A DNA stretch of 42,368 bases, from positions 1 through 42,368 of the forward strand of contig JALSJK010000159.1 of assembly GCA_026989395.1 (NCBI GenBank), in the 5' to 3' direction. The position numbers and the translations under genes were made by a program. Below the pieces are notes generated by a model. It did no database searches and had not been told where the DNA came from. It was given only the letters and a program-made list of their open reading frames with translations. This document shows, piece after piece, positions 16,717 through 24,230 of the stretch. This stretch comes from Methylomonas sp. (lineage in GTDB: Bacteria > Pseudomonadota > Gammaproteobacteria > Methylococcales > Methylomonadaceae). Position 1 is the first letter of the stretch. The number at the start of each line of letters is the position of its first letter.

Positions 16717-17119
16717 GTACTTGGGAATCCATTATTCAAATAGACTAGAGAAATAACCGCTAAGGAACTCTAAAAAAAGTAATCATTTATTAAACATACA
16801 AACCAATGATTTAGTTATATTTCACATACTTAATAGTTACTTTGGTTAATATTGTACCTATGGACAATATTAACTTAGGCAAGAAAGTAATAAATTAGCC
16901 TCACACGACGAAGGGAGATTTGAAGAAATTTCAAAATGATCGTGAATGATTCACTTCGAAACGTCATCAGTATAACAACTTAATTGTTTGCTATTGGCTG
17001 AGCGGGATAACCGTTAACAACGGAGCTTTTTTATTTTATGAAATGGTGAATCACTGCTCAAGGGATAGTAGGATTTCTTTATGAGAATTTTTTTAATTGA
17101 TGCTAATTGAGGTGATGTG
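16717..17119. other. Divergent intergenic region, SUF regulator / PEP-CTERM gene
   Basis: About 400 bp with no credible gene. It contains the long dyad described at 16845-16874, a short GTGAA-TGA-TTCAC palindrome near 16942, and CCGTT-AAC-AACGG followed by AGCTTTTTT near 17010, which looks like a weak terminator or attenuator in the leader of the gene starting at 17120. I found no convincing sigma-54 site. Confidence 0.45.
16845..16874. promoter_or_regulatory. 11-bp dyad, possible operator
   Basis: GTTAATATTGT (16845-16855), 8-nt spacer, ACAATATTAAC (16864-16874): a perfect, AT-rich inverted repeat in the divergent intergenic region. It has no T tract and lies far from both genes' ends, so a regulator-binding site is more likely than a terminator. 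Confidence 0.45.
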
Positions 17120-17719
17120 ATGCTTAAAACCCAAAGACCCCTAAACCAAACTATGTATAAACAACTTTCCAAATTTGCCCTGTGCTTTTGCTTAGCTATC
17201 GGAAGTTTTAGTTTTTTCACTACTGCTTACGCAACAGATGTTGAATTTACAATCAATAACGAAAATCCGTTTACTATAGACTTTGATGCCCAAGACATTG
17301 GTGATGAATTCTATATTGATTTCACAAATAGCCTGAGCGGACCAACCTATTTAGAAAAACTGATTTTAAGATGGGATCAGGTGTCAATCGACACATCAAA
17401 TATTACTCCTTATGTTGATTACATAGCATATCCCAACGGTTCAGCAAACCTGACTTCTGAAACCGGAAATGACTATTATTTGCTTGATGTGGATTTTTCT
17501 AGCAACATTGGAAGTAAAATTGGTGCTGCGAGTGTTGGGATTGCTCTTGATTGGTATAACTTTAATCCTAATAATGATTTTACTGTAACAGTTTGCACAA
17601 ACTCTTCGACTTGTGCCGCACCTGGTACAAGCCCTGTTCCAGTTCCTGCAGCGGCATGGCTTTTCGGCACAGGCATAATGGGATTGCTAGGCTTTTCCCG
17701 CAGAAAAATTGCTGGATAA
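17120..17719 (+). CDS. Secreted protein with VP(L)PA/PEP-CTERM-type sorting tail
   Basis: A 199-residue exported protein. The N-terminal signal peptide ends near TTAYA, before TDVEF. The mature domain is acidic and beta-rich, with no recognised fold. The C-terminal tail VPVPAAAWLFGTGIMGLLGF followed by SRRKIAG has the three parts of an exosortase sorting signal: a VPxPA motif, a hydrophobic span and a basic end. Such proteins are cut by exosortase and linked to exopolysaccharide export. ATG 17120 has GAGGT six bases upstream. It stands alone; the exosortase-associated genes are about 14 kb away (31578-39276), a usual arrangement because targets are scattered. What the mature domain does is unknown. 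Confidence 0.87.
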   Translation: MLKTQRPLNQTMYKQLSKFALCFCLAIGSFSFFTTAYATDVEFTINNENPFTIDFDAQDIGDEFYIDFTNSLSGPTYLEKLILRWDQVSIDTSNITPYVDYIAYPNGSANLTSETGNDYYLLDVDFSSNIGSKIGAASVGIALDWYNFNPNNDFTVTVCTNSSTCAAPGTSPVPVPAAAWLFGTGIMGLLGFSRRKIAG

Positions 17720-17751
17720 TCATTTCGAAAACAGGCCTTCTCATTGAATAA

Positions 17752-17785
17752 AATGAGTGATTCTCAAGTGAGAATTACTCATTTT
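17752..17785. terminator. Bidirectional terminator between convergent genes
   Basis: AATGAGTGATTCTCA, loop AG, TGAGAATTACTCATT, then TT: a 15-bp stem with one G-T pair, A-rich on the left and T-rich on the right, between the PEP-CTERM gene and the response regulator. Confidence 0.8.
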
Positions 17786-17797
17786 CCATACTTCCAC

Positions 17798-18601
17798 TTA
17801 TTCTTCCAGAACTCTGAAAAGCACTTCTTTCACACCGGCAGGATCGAAAGGCTTATCGAATATAGCCGAAACTCCTGCCTGTTGAATACTATTAATTCTG
17901 GCCTCATCCCGTTCACTGGTTACCATCAAAATAGGAATAAAAGGATTATGCAATTCATTACGAATATATTCTATGAGTTCTTTCCCATCCATTTCCGGCA
18001 TATTGTAATCAGTAACAATCACATCAAATTGATCAGGCGAAGCATTAAAGACTTCGACAGCCTGTTTGCCATCATTTGCAGTAGTAATATCTTCAATACC
18101 AAGATTGTTTAGTATTCGGGTCACATGTTTTTGAGCTAACTTGCTATCATCAACGACTAATACACGTAGTGACTCTACATCATATGTGTCAAGTACAATT
18201 TCTTCAGGGTCGATAATTTCTACAGTTGCTTTCAAAGCCCTATGAAGATCACCATGGGAAAAAGGTTTTGGTAAAATTGCGACCACGCCTGCCTGACGGA
18301 TAGGATCCAGGGTATTGAAATCTGTTTCACTTGAAATCAACATAAATGGCACTCCTTCGAGTCCTTCTGCCTGTCTGATTTTTAAAATTAGTTCAGATGC
18401 TGTCATATCCGGCAAATACATGCTGCTGATAATTAAATCTGGCTTGTATTTATTCAAGACCGCCAATGCCTCTGCACCTGAAATGATCCCCTCAACATTG
18501 CCAATACCTTCTCCCTGTAAATGTTTCATTATCACTTTCAGTTGGGTAGAAGAAGGTTCGATCAACAAAATTGACAAATCAGAAATATCTATCGTAGACA
18601 T
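17798..18601 (-). CDS. Tandem-receiver response regulator, first receiver degenerate
   Basis: 267 residues made of two CheY-like receiver domains and no output domain. The second (about 145-265) is canonical: acidic pair VVDDS (Asp151-152), phosphoacceptor Asp198 in VTDYNMPEMDG and Lys250 in FDKPF. The first (about 10-125) keeps the fold and Lys (LPKPF) but has LLIEP in place of the acidic pair and Ser60 (IISSMYLPDM) where the phosphorylated Asp should be. It is therefore probably a pseudo-receiver used for binding. No histidine kinase is adjacent. It may act as a shuttle or adaptor in a multi-component phosphorelay or chemotaxis-like pathway, but no partner can be named from the sequence. 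Confidence 0.88.
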   Translation of the reverse strand: MSTIDISDLSILLIEPSSTQLKVIMKHLQGEGIGNVEGIISGAEALAVLNKYKPDLIISSMYLPDMTASELILKIRQAEGLEGVPFMLISSETDFNTLDPIRQAGVVAILPKPFSHGDLHRALKATVEIIDPEEIVLDTYDVESLRVLVVDDSKLAQKHVTRILNNLGIEDITTANDGKQAVEVFNASPDQFDVIVTDYNMPEMDGKELIEYIRNELHNPFIPILMVTSERDEARINSIQQAGVSAIFDKPFDPAGVKEVLFRVLEE

Positions 18602-18730
18602 ATCTATTCCTAGAAAAGTTAAAAACTGATTAGCTCAAAAACATGGAATAAATTCGAGCACCATCCTATTTATTTAAGAATAGAAGATCTATCCAGAAAA
18701 ACCTGAATTTTGACGACAAAAAACTCAGCT

Positions 18731-19252
18731 TTACTTTTTGAAGGTGTTGATAAAGCCGTCTCTGTTCGGCATTTCAATCTTAGACAAATTATTGTTATCT
18801 ATAATCTTATCTTCGCTAATGATACCATTGAGAGCAAGCAAGTAAGCAGTCACAGCATAAACCTCATCATTACTCAGCTTACCGGGCGCATGTAACGGCA
18901 TGGAACGACGAATGAAATCAAAAACAGTCGTTGCATAGGGCCAGTAATTGCCAACAACCTTGTCTGGCGGATCATCAGTCAGTGAATGCAGCGCCCCTGC
19001 CAATTCGTCAGCACTACCTCCAGCGCCGTCCACCCCATGACAAGACAAACACTGTTGCTGATAAATTATTTTACCTTTGTATGCACTACCTGCTCCAGTT
19101 GGCAAACCCTCCCCATTCGGAAAAATATCGCGATTCCATCTATCAACAACTGCACTGCTGACTGGTTTACCCAAATTTGGCCCCTGAATGGTTTCGGCAT
19201 GGGCATAATTCATCATGATAAAAATTAACAATGTAAAATTACGCATATACAT
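18731..19252 (-). CDS. Mono-haem cytochrome c, SoxD-like partner of the sulfite dehydrogenase
   Basis: A 174-residue periplasmic class I cytochrome c. The signal peptide ends near NYAHA, before ETIQG. Haem c binds at CLSCH (Cys68, Cys71, His72) and the axial Met is probably Met118 in RRSMPLHAPGKLSNDEVYAVTAYLLA, a pattern typical of SoxD and related sulfite dehydrogenase subunits. ATG 19252 overlaps the end of the molybdoenzyme gene and has GGGGGA at good spacing; an ATG 24 bp further upstream is less likely. It should accept electrons from the upstream enzyme and pass them to the respiratory chain. SoxD of classical Sox systems is often di-haem, so this shorter protein could equally be called SorB-like. 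Confidence 0.87.
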   Translation of the reverse strand: MYMRNFTLLIFIMMNYAHAETIQGPNLGKPVSSAVVDRWNRDIFPNGEGLPTGAGSAYKGKIIYQQQCLSCHGVDGAGGSADELAGALHSLTDDPPDKVVGNYWPYATTVFDFIRRSMPLHAPGKLSNDEVYAVTAYLLALNGIISEDKIIDNNNLSKIEMPNRDGFINTFKK

Positions 19253-20507
19253 GACTGATCCCCCCATCAGCAGCAACTTTCCAACTTACTATTGCATTAT
19301 AATGAAAATAACCATGTTTCCCACGCTGGGCTATTAACATTTTACGCGAAGGCTGTTGATATCCCGTTTCATCTACCGCACGACTCATGATAATTATATC
19401 TTTGCCTTGCCACTGCCAGGGGATGCGAAAACGGGTAAAACATTTTGATAACACTGGTTCTTGCAGCTGAGCTTCCGCCCAGGAATTGCCCCCATCAGCA
19501 GAAACTTCAACCTTGCTGATCTTTCCTCGACCGCTCCAGGCTAAACCGGTTATTTGATACAAACCTGAACCGTCCATTTTATATCCCGGTGACGGGCTGG
19601 TTATTAATGACTTGGCATCCATAAAAAAACTAAATTGCCTGGCTTTTCCCGATGGCAATAATTCAGTATATTTTGAAGTCTCGTTACGTGTCATGCTGGG
19701 TCGGGTCGTGATATGTAATCGTCGCAACCATTTTACATTCAGCACTCCTTCCCAACCGGGCACAAGTAATCTTAAAGGATAACCATTTTCGGGGCGAATA
19801 CGCTCGCCATTCTGATAAACTGCAACAATACAATCATCCAAAGCCTTTTCAAGTGGAATACTGACATTCATAGCCGCAGCATCAGCACCTTCTGCAATCA
19901 ACCATTTCCCCACCGCTTTAATTCTCGCTTCATGCAATAAAACTGATAATGGAACACCTGTCCACTCGCTGCATGAAGCCATTCCATGAAAATAACCTGC
20001 TTGCGTTTGAATTGGTTTAGATCGCCACCCCGCATTACTATTACCCCCACATTCTATAAAACAGAACAGTGAGCGCATGGGGTAGCGAAGCAAGCTGTCA
20101 ACGGAAAACATCAGCGGCTTTTCTACCAAACCATGAATTAAAAGCTGATGACGTTTAGGATCAATTTCTGGAACTCCATTATGATGACGCTCAAAATGCA
20201 ATCCATTAGGCGTTATTGTTCCTTCGAGATCATGTAGTGGTGTCCATGAAACACCATTCCCTGGAGCCATTGAATTTTCCATTTTCCAGCGAATAGTGCT
20301 TTTTTCATATGGTGAAGGTTCGCCGTAATTGGAAAAAGGCTCTCCTGGCTTCAACATCCAGGCAGGCAAATTGCTGTCGAAGGGTTTTACTTTTGCAAAA
20401 ACCTGAAGCGAAACTGCCGTCGCAGCAGAAAAAACCAGACCTCGTTTTAAAAACAATCGACGATCAAGCAAGCCACCGCCAGCAACAGGCTCTAACTGAT
20501 TTTCCAT
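19239..20507 (-). CDS. Molybdenum sulfite dehydrogenase, SoxC-like
   Basis: A 422-residue enzyme of the sulfite oxidase family, predicted to oxidise sulfite or protein-bound sulfur in the periplasm with molybdopterin. A Tat signal is visible (DRRLFLKRGLVFSAATAVSL). The Mo-ligating cysteine is Cys153 in FIECGGNSNAGW. YRxP-type SoxC blocks are EWTGVPLSVLL, AAMNVSIPLEKAL, GYPLRLLVPGWEGVLNVKWLRRL, and a C-terminal dimer domain with WSGRGKISKVEVSADGGNSW. The cytochrome gene overlaps its 3' end. There are no soxXYZAB genes nearby, so it works as a free-standing sulfite- or thiol-oxidising pair or supports a Sox system elsewhere. Its AGGAG ribosome site lies within a perfect hairpin. Confidence 0.9.
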   Translation of the reverse strand: MENQLEPVAGGGLLDRRLFLKRGLVFSAATAVSLQVFAKVKPFDSNLPAWMLKPGEPFSNYGEPSPYEKSTIRWKMENSMAPGNGVSWTPLHDLEGTITPNGLHFERHHNGVPEIDPKRHQLLIHGLVEKPLMFSVDSLLRYPMRSLFCFIECGGNSNAGWRSKPIQTQAGYFHGMASCSEWTGVPLSVLLHEARIKAVGKWLIAEGADAAAMNVSIPLEKALDDCIVAVYQNGERIRPENGYPLRLLVPGWEGVLNVKWLRRLHITTRPSMTRNETSKYTELLPSGKARQFSFFMDAKSLITSPSPGYKMDGSGLYQITGLAWSGRGKISKVEVSADGGNSWAEAQLQEPVLSKCFTRFRIPWQWQGKDIIIMSRAVDETGYQQPSRKMLIAQRGKHGYFHYNAIVSWKVAADGGISHVYA

Positions 20508-20511
20508 TTTT

Positions 20512-20533
20512 ATCTCCTGTGATTTCAGGAGAT
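20512..20533 (-). promoter_or_regulatory. Hairpin enclosing the ribosome-binding site of the soxC-like gene
   Basis: On the minus strand ATCTCCTG (20533-20526), loop AAATCA, CAGGAGAT (20519-20512), then four A and ATG at 20507. The perfect 8-bp stem buries the AGGAG ribosome site, so translation may be controlled by temperature, an RNA-binding protein or ribosome access. Confidence 0.6.
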
Positions 20534-20643
20534 TGATTGTACTAGGTTTCTTGTTTTTTGAAAAAAACCTGGAAGGTTGTTGAGTGAAACAAGATTAGTG
20601 GAATTGAGCGTGTTTTTTAATTTTTTGAGGCGGATAATGGTGC

Positions 20644-20747
20644 TATACTTTTTACGGTCAAAAATACCTCCCTGCATCCATAATAATCAATTTACATTCA
20701 GTATGTTACAGAATTCCAAAAGTGTATTTTTCAGCGTAAACAGTATA
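20644..20747. repeat. 104-bp MITE-like element, copy A
   Basis: Starts TATACTTTTTACGGTCAAAA and ends AGCGTAAACAGTATA, with imperfect terminal inverted repeats of roughly 36 bp and TA at both ends. It differs from copy B (32984-33087) at 10 of 104 positions with no gaps. It is too short to code. The ends resemble the IS630-like terminus at 1-125, its likely mobiliser. Confidence 0.82.
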
Positions 20748-20815
20748 TGTAACAAAAAAGGTGATAATTTCCCATTGCTACAGCAGTATCTTCCTTAATC
20801 CAACTGACTCCTAGT

Positions 20816-21916
20816 TTAATCAATTATTATTTCCCCTTCGATTGCCAGCTTCTCCAAAACCTCCAATACTCTCATGCTGCTTTGCTCCATCTTTGCCATG
20901 GCTTCAAGCACACCTTTGTTATCATTATTTTGTAATGCTTCTAATGCCGCAACTCCATTTTCGTGAACATTTTGATGAGGAAGTTCTAATTTTGAAAAAG
21001 TAGGCAAGCTTGAAAAAAGTCGCTTTCCCTCGCCATTGTAATACCATTTTCCCAATCGACATTGATGATGACTTGAAAAATCAGCAGCTGTTTTTTGGGA
21101 AACCCTCATAATCACTTTGTAAATTTCCATTTTGTAAATCAGGTGATCAAGTTTTACCACTTCTACAAAACTTCGTAATGCACTTCCAGAAATTACTTGT
21201 TGCGCTTTACCTGATAAATGAATCAACTCATTCATTTTCGAATTTGCTTGATTGCCAATTTCACCAAACCCAACCGAATCCTGAGCAACTCGCGCCATTT
21301 GCTGTTTAACATTAATAGTTTCATTGTGAATCGTAGAAACCAAGCCTTCGATATCTCCAGTTGCATCATTGGTTCTTTTAGCCAAGGTTCTCACCTCATC
21401 AGCAACTACGGCAAACCCTCGGCCCTTATCCCCAGCTCTTGCCGCTTCTATTGCGGCATTTAGAGCTAACAAATTGGTCTGATCAGAAATATTTTTAATT
21501 AAATTAATTATGCCTTCAATATCTTCAGCACTTTTATCCAGATCATCCACTGTTTGGGCTGTTTCCTGCACATCACCAGCCATTTCAACTAAAGATGTGG
21601 ATAGCCTTTCAACTGCTTTATGCATATCGTTCAACACGACCTGATTTTCAGTTATGTTGCTACTTTCCATTGTTATAACATTCGCTAAACTGGCTAATGA
21701 ATTCTGCATCTCCGTCATAGATGAGCCAAATTCCTGAAATAATTGAAAAATGCCAAAATTGAAAGTCTCTATTTCCTGATAATTTTGTAATTGTTGCTTT
21801 AGATCATTAACTTCACTTTGCAAAGAATCTACTTTCTGCCTTAATATCAATTTTTCTTTTTTATTTTTTTCGATCTGTTTTTCAGCATCGATAAGTTTTT
21901 GCTTGTTGGAGAACAT
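20816..21916 (-). CDS. Soluble methyl-accepting chemotaxis protein with CZB zinc domain
   Basis: A 366-residue cytoplasmic chemoreceptor with no membrane segment. Residues 1-50 form a coiled coil ([20 protein letters not shown]). The signalling domain follows, with the highly conserved hairpin tip [20 protein letters not shown] and [18 protein letters not shown]. The C-terminal part (about 250-366) is a chemoreceptor zinc-binding domain: [24 protein letters not shown] and [11 protein letters not shown] supply the expected His, Cys, His, His ligands. It probably senses zinc or zinc-bound oxidants and signals through CheA/CheW encoded elsewhere. It may alternatively regulate a diguanylate cyclase pathway. 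The gene is monocistronic. Confidence 0.92.
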   Translation of the reverse strand: MFSNKQKLIDAEKQIEKNKKEKLILRQKVDSLQSEVNDLKQQLQNYQEIETFNFGIFQLFQEFGSSMTEMQNSLASLANVITMESSNITENQVVLNDMHKAVERLSTSLVEMAGDVQETAQTVDDLDKSAEDIEGIINLIKNISDQTNLLALNAAIEAARAGDKGRGFAVVADEVRTLAKRTNDATGDIEGLVSTIHNETINVKQQMARVAQDSVGFGEIGNQANSKMNELIHLSGKAQQVISGSALRSFVEVVKLDHLIYKMEIYKVIMRVSQKTAADFSSHHQCRLGKWYYNGEGKRLFSSLPTFSKLELPHQNVHENGVAALEALQNNDNKGVLEAMAKMEQSSMRVLEVLEKLAIEGEIIID

Positions 21917-22140
21917 TTTTTTCTCAAAAATCCTTGTTATTTTGATAAGTTGTCATTAAATATTTTGAATAAAAAAACATGAAAAATAGAAAACTTCGAG
22001 ATTTTATTGTTATTCTGTTATTCAACCCTTTGATATGAAAAAAGACCTCGGTGTTCATGTTTTTATGGAATGATTCTTGTAAAAGAATAGTCAAAATAAC
22101 CAAAAATTGAAGCAACCAATTTTAATACGATGAATAACTT

Positions 22141-23013
22141 ATGAAATTTCTGGTCTCCTATGTCATGCAAGGCTCCATTCAGGCTCTGAGTGTCTCAGCT
22201 CTGTTTGGATTATTATCAATACAAATTCTGCCTGCCGCTATCCTTTGTGCCGGTGTTGTTGCATTATATGTATTGAGGAAAGGTCAAAAAAAAGCCTTCA
22301 TGGTTTTTTTTATAACAATTGCTATCAGCTATCTGGCTAGCCAATTCATTCCAAGCAGACCTGGACTCGATTTTCCTATTGTGATTTTATTGTTAATCCC
22401 TGTTTGGCTCAGTGCTTTAGTTTTAAGAGCAACAGAATCCCAAGGTTTGGCTATCAGCACAGCAATTTTTTGCGCCGCAGTTTTTGCAATTTTCATCGAA
22501 TTATATTCAGGCAATGCTATTCAATGGTGGGGTGAATGGTTAAAAATAGCAGTAACCGGAATAAAAAATGCCAGTTATCAAGGATTTGTCGATAGCGGTA
22601 GTTTAAAAATCATGAATGGCTTAATGGCCTCAGTCTTGGGGTTATGTGTTGTACTCAGCCTGCTTCTGGGGCGATGGTTGCAAGCAATGATTTATCATCC
22701 AGGTGGTTTTTCCCTTGAATTCAGCAACTTAATTGTACCCAGGCGCTTACTCTATATTATAGGATTAATTTTACTTATCTGTTTTCTCATTAACAAAAAC
22801 CTATACAATGATTTGTTAATAGTTTTTTCAATTATCTATTTTTTTCAGGGACTTGCTATTTTGCACTTTTATGCTGAAAAAAATAAACTGAGTAAATCAA
22901 TGCTCGTACCCGTTTATATTTTAATTTTCTTTTTACCGCATTACGCAATTATTGGTCTGGCAAGCGCTGGCGTGATGGATACCTTCCTTAATTTTAGAAA
23001 ACAACCCAAATGA
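22141..23013 (+). CDS. DUF2232-type integral membrane protein
   Basis: A 290-residue protein with about eight hydrophobic spans. It resembles the DUF2232/YybS family of polytopic proteins common in gammaproteobacteria; their role is not known, though they often lie near envelope and ribosomal genes. It overlaps the rhomboid gene by four bases (ATGA), so the two are translationally coupled and may act together in membrane protein handling (inference). It starts 225 bp from the divergent chemoreceptor gene. Confidence 0.75.
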   Translation: MKFLVSYVMQGSIQALSVSALFGLLSIQILPAAILCAGVVALYVLRKGQKKAFMVFFITIAISYLASQFIPSRPGLDFPIVILLLIPVWLSALVLRATESQGLAISTAIFCAAVFAIFIELYSGNAIQWWGEWLKIAVTGIKNASYQGFVDSGSLKIMNGLMASVLGLCVVLSLLLGRWLQAMIYHPGGFSLEFSNLIVPRRLLYIIGLILLICFLINKNLYNDLLIVFSIIYFFQGLAILHFYAEKNKLSKSMLVPVYILIFFLPHYAIIGLASAGVMDTFLNFRKQPK

Positions 23014-23708
23014 TACCAATTCGCGATACTGCCCCTTGCCACACCACGCCCTATGTTACTTGGGGACTTATTATTCTCTGCACCAGCTTGTTCATCTTTT
23101 TGCAATTTTTACCCGAACCAGTGCAGCGCGAAATCATTTATAAATATGGCATGGTACCTATCCGTTATTCAAATCCACAGTGGGCCGCTTATTTTGGCTT
23201 GCCTCCGGATGGATACTTATCTTTTTTTACCAATTTATTCTTGCACGGCGACTGGATGCACCTACTTTTAAATATGTGGTTTCTTTGGATTTTTGCTGAC
23301 AATATTGAAGATCGAATGGGACATTTTCGATTCATTATTTTTTATTTGATTTGCGGATTTTTAGCAACTTTTTTGCAATGGTATTACAAGCCGGAACTGG
23401 TAGTTCCAGTTGTTGGTGCATCTGGTGCCATTGCCGGTATCTTGGGCGCTTATTTTTTTCTTTATCCTTACGCTCGAATTATCATATTAGTTCCCCTATT
23501 TTTCTGGCCGTTTTATTTCAATTTGCCTGCTATTGGTTTCTTAGGCGTTTGGGTGATCATACAACTGCATAATGCAACAACCCCGATGGTATTCGAACAC
23601 ATAGCTATTGATGTTGCCTGGTGGGCACATTTGGGTGGATTTATTACCGGTAGTATTATTTATCGATTCTTCCTGCTTGATGAAACTGCCGCTGAAAACC
23701 ACGAATAA
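23010..23708 (+). CDS. Rhomboid-family intramembrane serine protease
   Basis: A 232-residue protein with six or seven membrane spans. The catalytic dyad is visible: Ser138 in GASGAIAG and His207 in WWAHLGGFITG. The supporting HGDWMHLLLNMWFLWIFADNIED block, with its conserved His and Asn, is the rhomboid signature around the second span. It cleaves transmembrane substrates within the membrane; its substrate is unknown. It is coupled to the DUF2232 gene by an ATGA overlap. Confidence 0.93.
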   Translation: MIPIRDTAPCHTTPYVTWGLIILCTSLFIFLQFLPEPVQREIIYKYGMVPIRYSNPQWAAYFGLPPDGYLSFFTNLFLHGDWMHLLLNMWFLWIFADNIEDRMGHFRFIIFYLICGFLATFLQWYYKPELVVPVVGASGAIAGILGAYFFLYPYARIIILVPLFFWPFYFNLPAIGFLGVWVIIQLHNATTPMVFEHIAIDVAWWAHLGGFITGSIIYRFFLLDETAAENHE

Positions 23709-23814
23709 TTCCCGATAAATACGTGAAATTTGTGTATAATTCGAAGTTTTTAGATTTGAACCATCAGCCTGACTTGTTCAAGTTAGGTTGCCCTCCCAGG
23801 TTACAGGAAAATAA

Positions 23815-24165
23815 ATGAATAAAGTGAATATTAATGTTGCGTTAGTTAGGCTTCTGCAATTTGTCGTTTTTGTTGTTTTTACATTTATGGTAATGACTTA
23901 TTTTGGCGCCCTATTGCTAATCCCACTGGATCTCTTATACATCCTGATCAAAATATTGTCAGCGATTGGTTTTAATGGCATTCTGGCCGCTTTTGTTGCC
24001 GTCCCTGCTGTCGGATACCTGGGGTTTGTCGTCTATCAAACGCCAGAACTTGTTAAATTACTTATTGATACCGGCATTGATCTGGTCAAAACTGGAAAAC
24101 AACGTATTGAAGCTTTCAATACGATTGCTGAAGGAATGAAAGGAAATACGACGGCTAAAGCCTGA
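23815..24165 (+). CDS. Small membrane protein, function unknown
   Basis: An unrecognised 116-residue protein with two or three hydrophobic spans (about 10-32, 35-50 and 52-72) and a charged C-terminal tail (LVKTGKQRIEAFNTIAEGMKG) likely in the cytoplasm. ATG 23815 is preceded by AGGAAA. TATAAT at 23735-23740, preceded by TGTG, is a likely extended -10, so it has its own promoter separate from the rhomboid gene. A strong terminator follows. Confidence 0.75.
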   Translation: MNKVNINVALVRLLQFVVFVVFTFMVMTYFGALLLIPLDLLYILIKILSAIGFNGILAAFVAVPAVGYLGFVVYQTPELVKLLIDTGIDLVKTGKQRIEAFNTIAEGMKGNTTAKA

Positions 24166-24186
24166 TACTTTAGAAATCAAATCATC

Positions 24187-24216
24187 AAAAAAGGGCATGA
24201 AATCATGCCCTTTTTT
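24187..24216. terminator. Strong bidirectional rho-independent terminator
   Basis: AAAAAAGGGCATGA (24187-24200), loop AA, TCATGCCCTTTTTT (24203-24216): a 14-bp perfect stem serving both the small membrane protein gene and convergent uvrA. Confidence 0.93.
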
Positions 24217-24230
24217 ATTAAAGAACCTGT

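Larger units (their letters stand above)
20508..20815. other. Intergenic region upstream of soxC-like gene
   Basis: About 300 bp without a gene, between soxC-like (minus) and the downstream end of the chemoreceptor gene. It holds the ribosome-site hairpin at 20512-20533, a possible -10 (TACAAT on the minus strand, near 20540) whose transcript would start close to that hairpin, and one MITE copy at 20644-20747. Confidence 0.5.

Noticed and set aside
16936-16983. 15-codon leader-peptide-like frame before the PEP-CTERM gene
   Set aside because: The GGGAGA upstream is too far away and no attenuator pairing with it was seen.
17005-17036. CCGTT-AAC-AACGG with AGCTTTTTT as a riboswitch or strong terminator
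   Set aside because: The stem is five base pairs and no known riboswitch core was recognised; mentioned only as part of the intergenic description.
21924-22115. 63-codon minus-strand frame between the chemoreceptor and DUF2232 genes
   Set aside because: AT-rich composition, no ribosome site, and it fills the region where divergent promoters should be.
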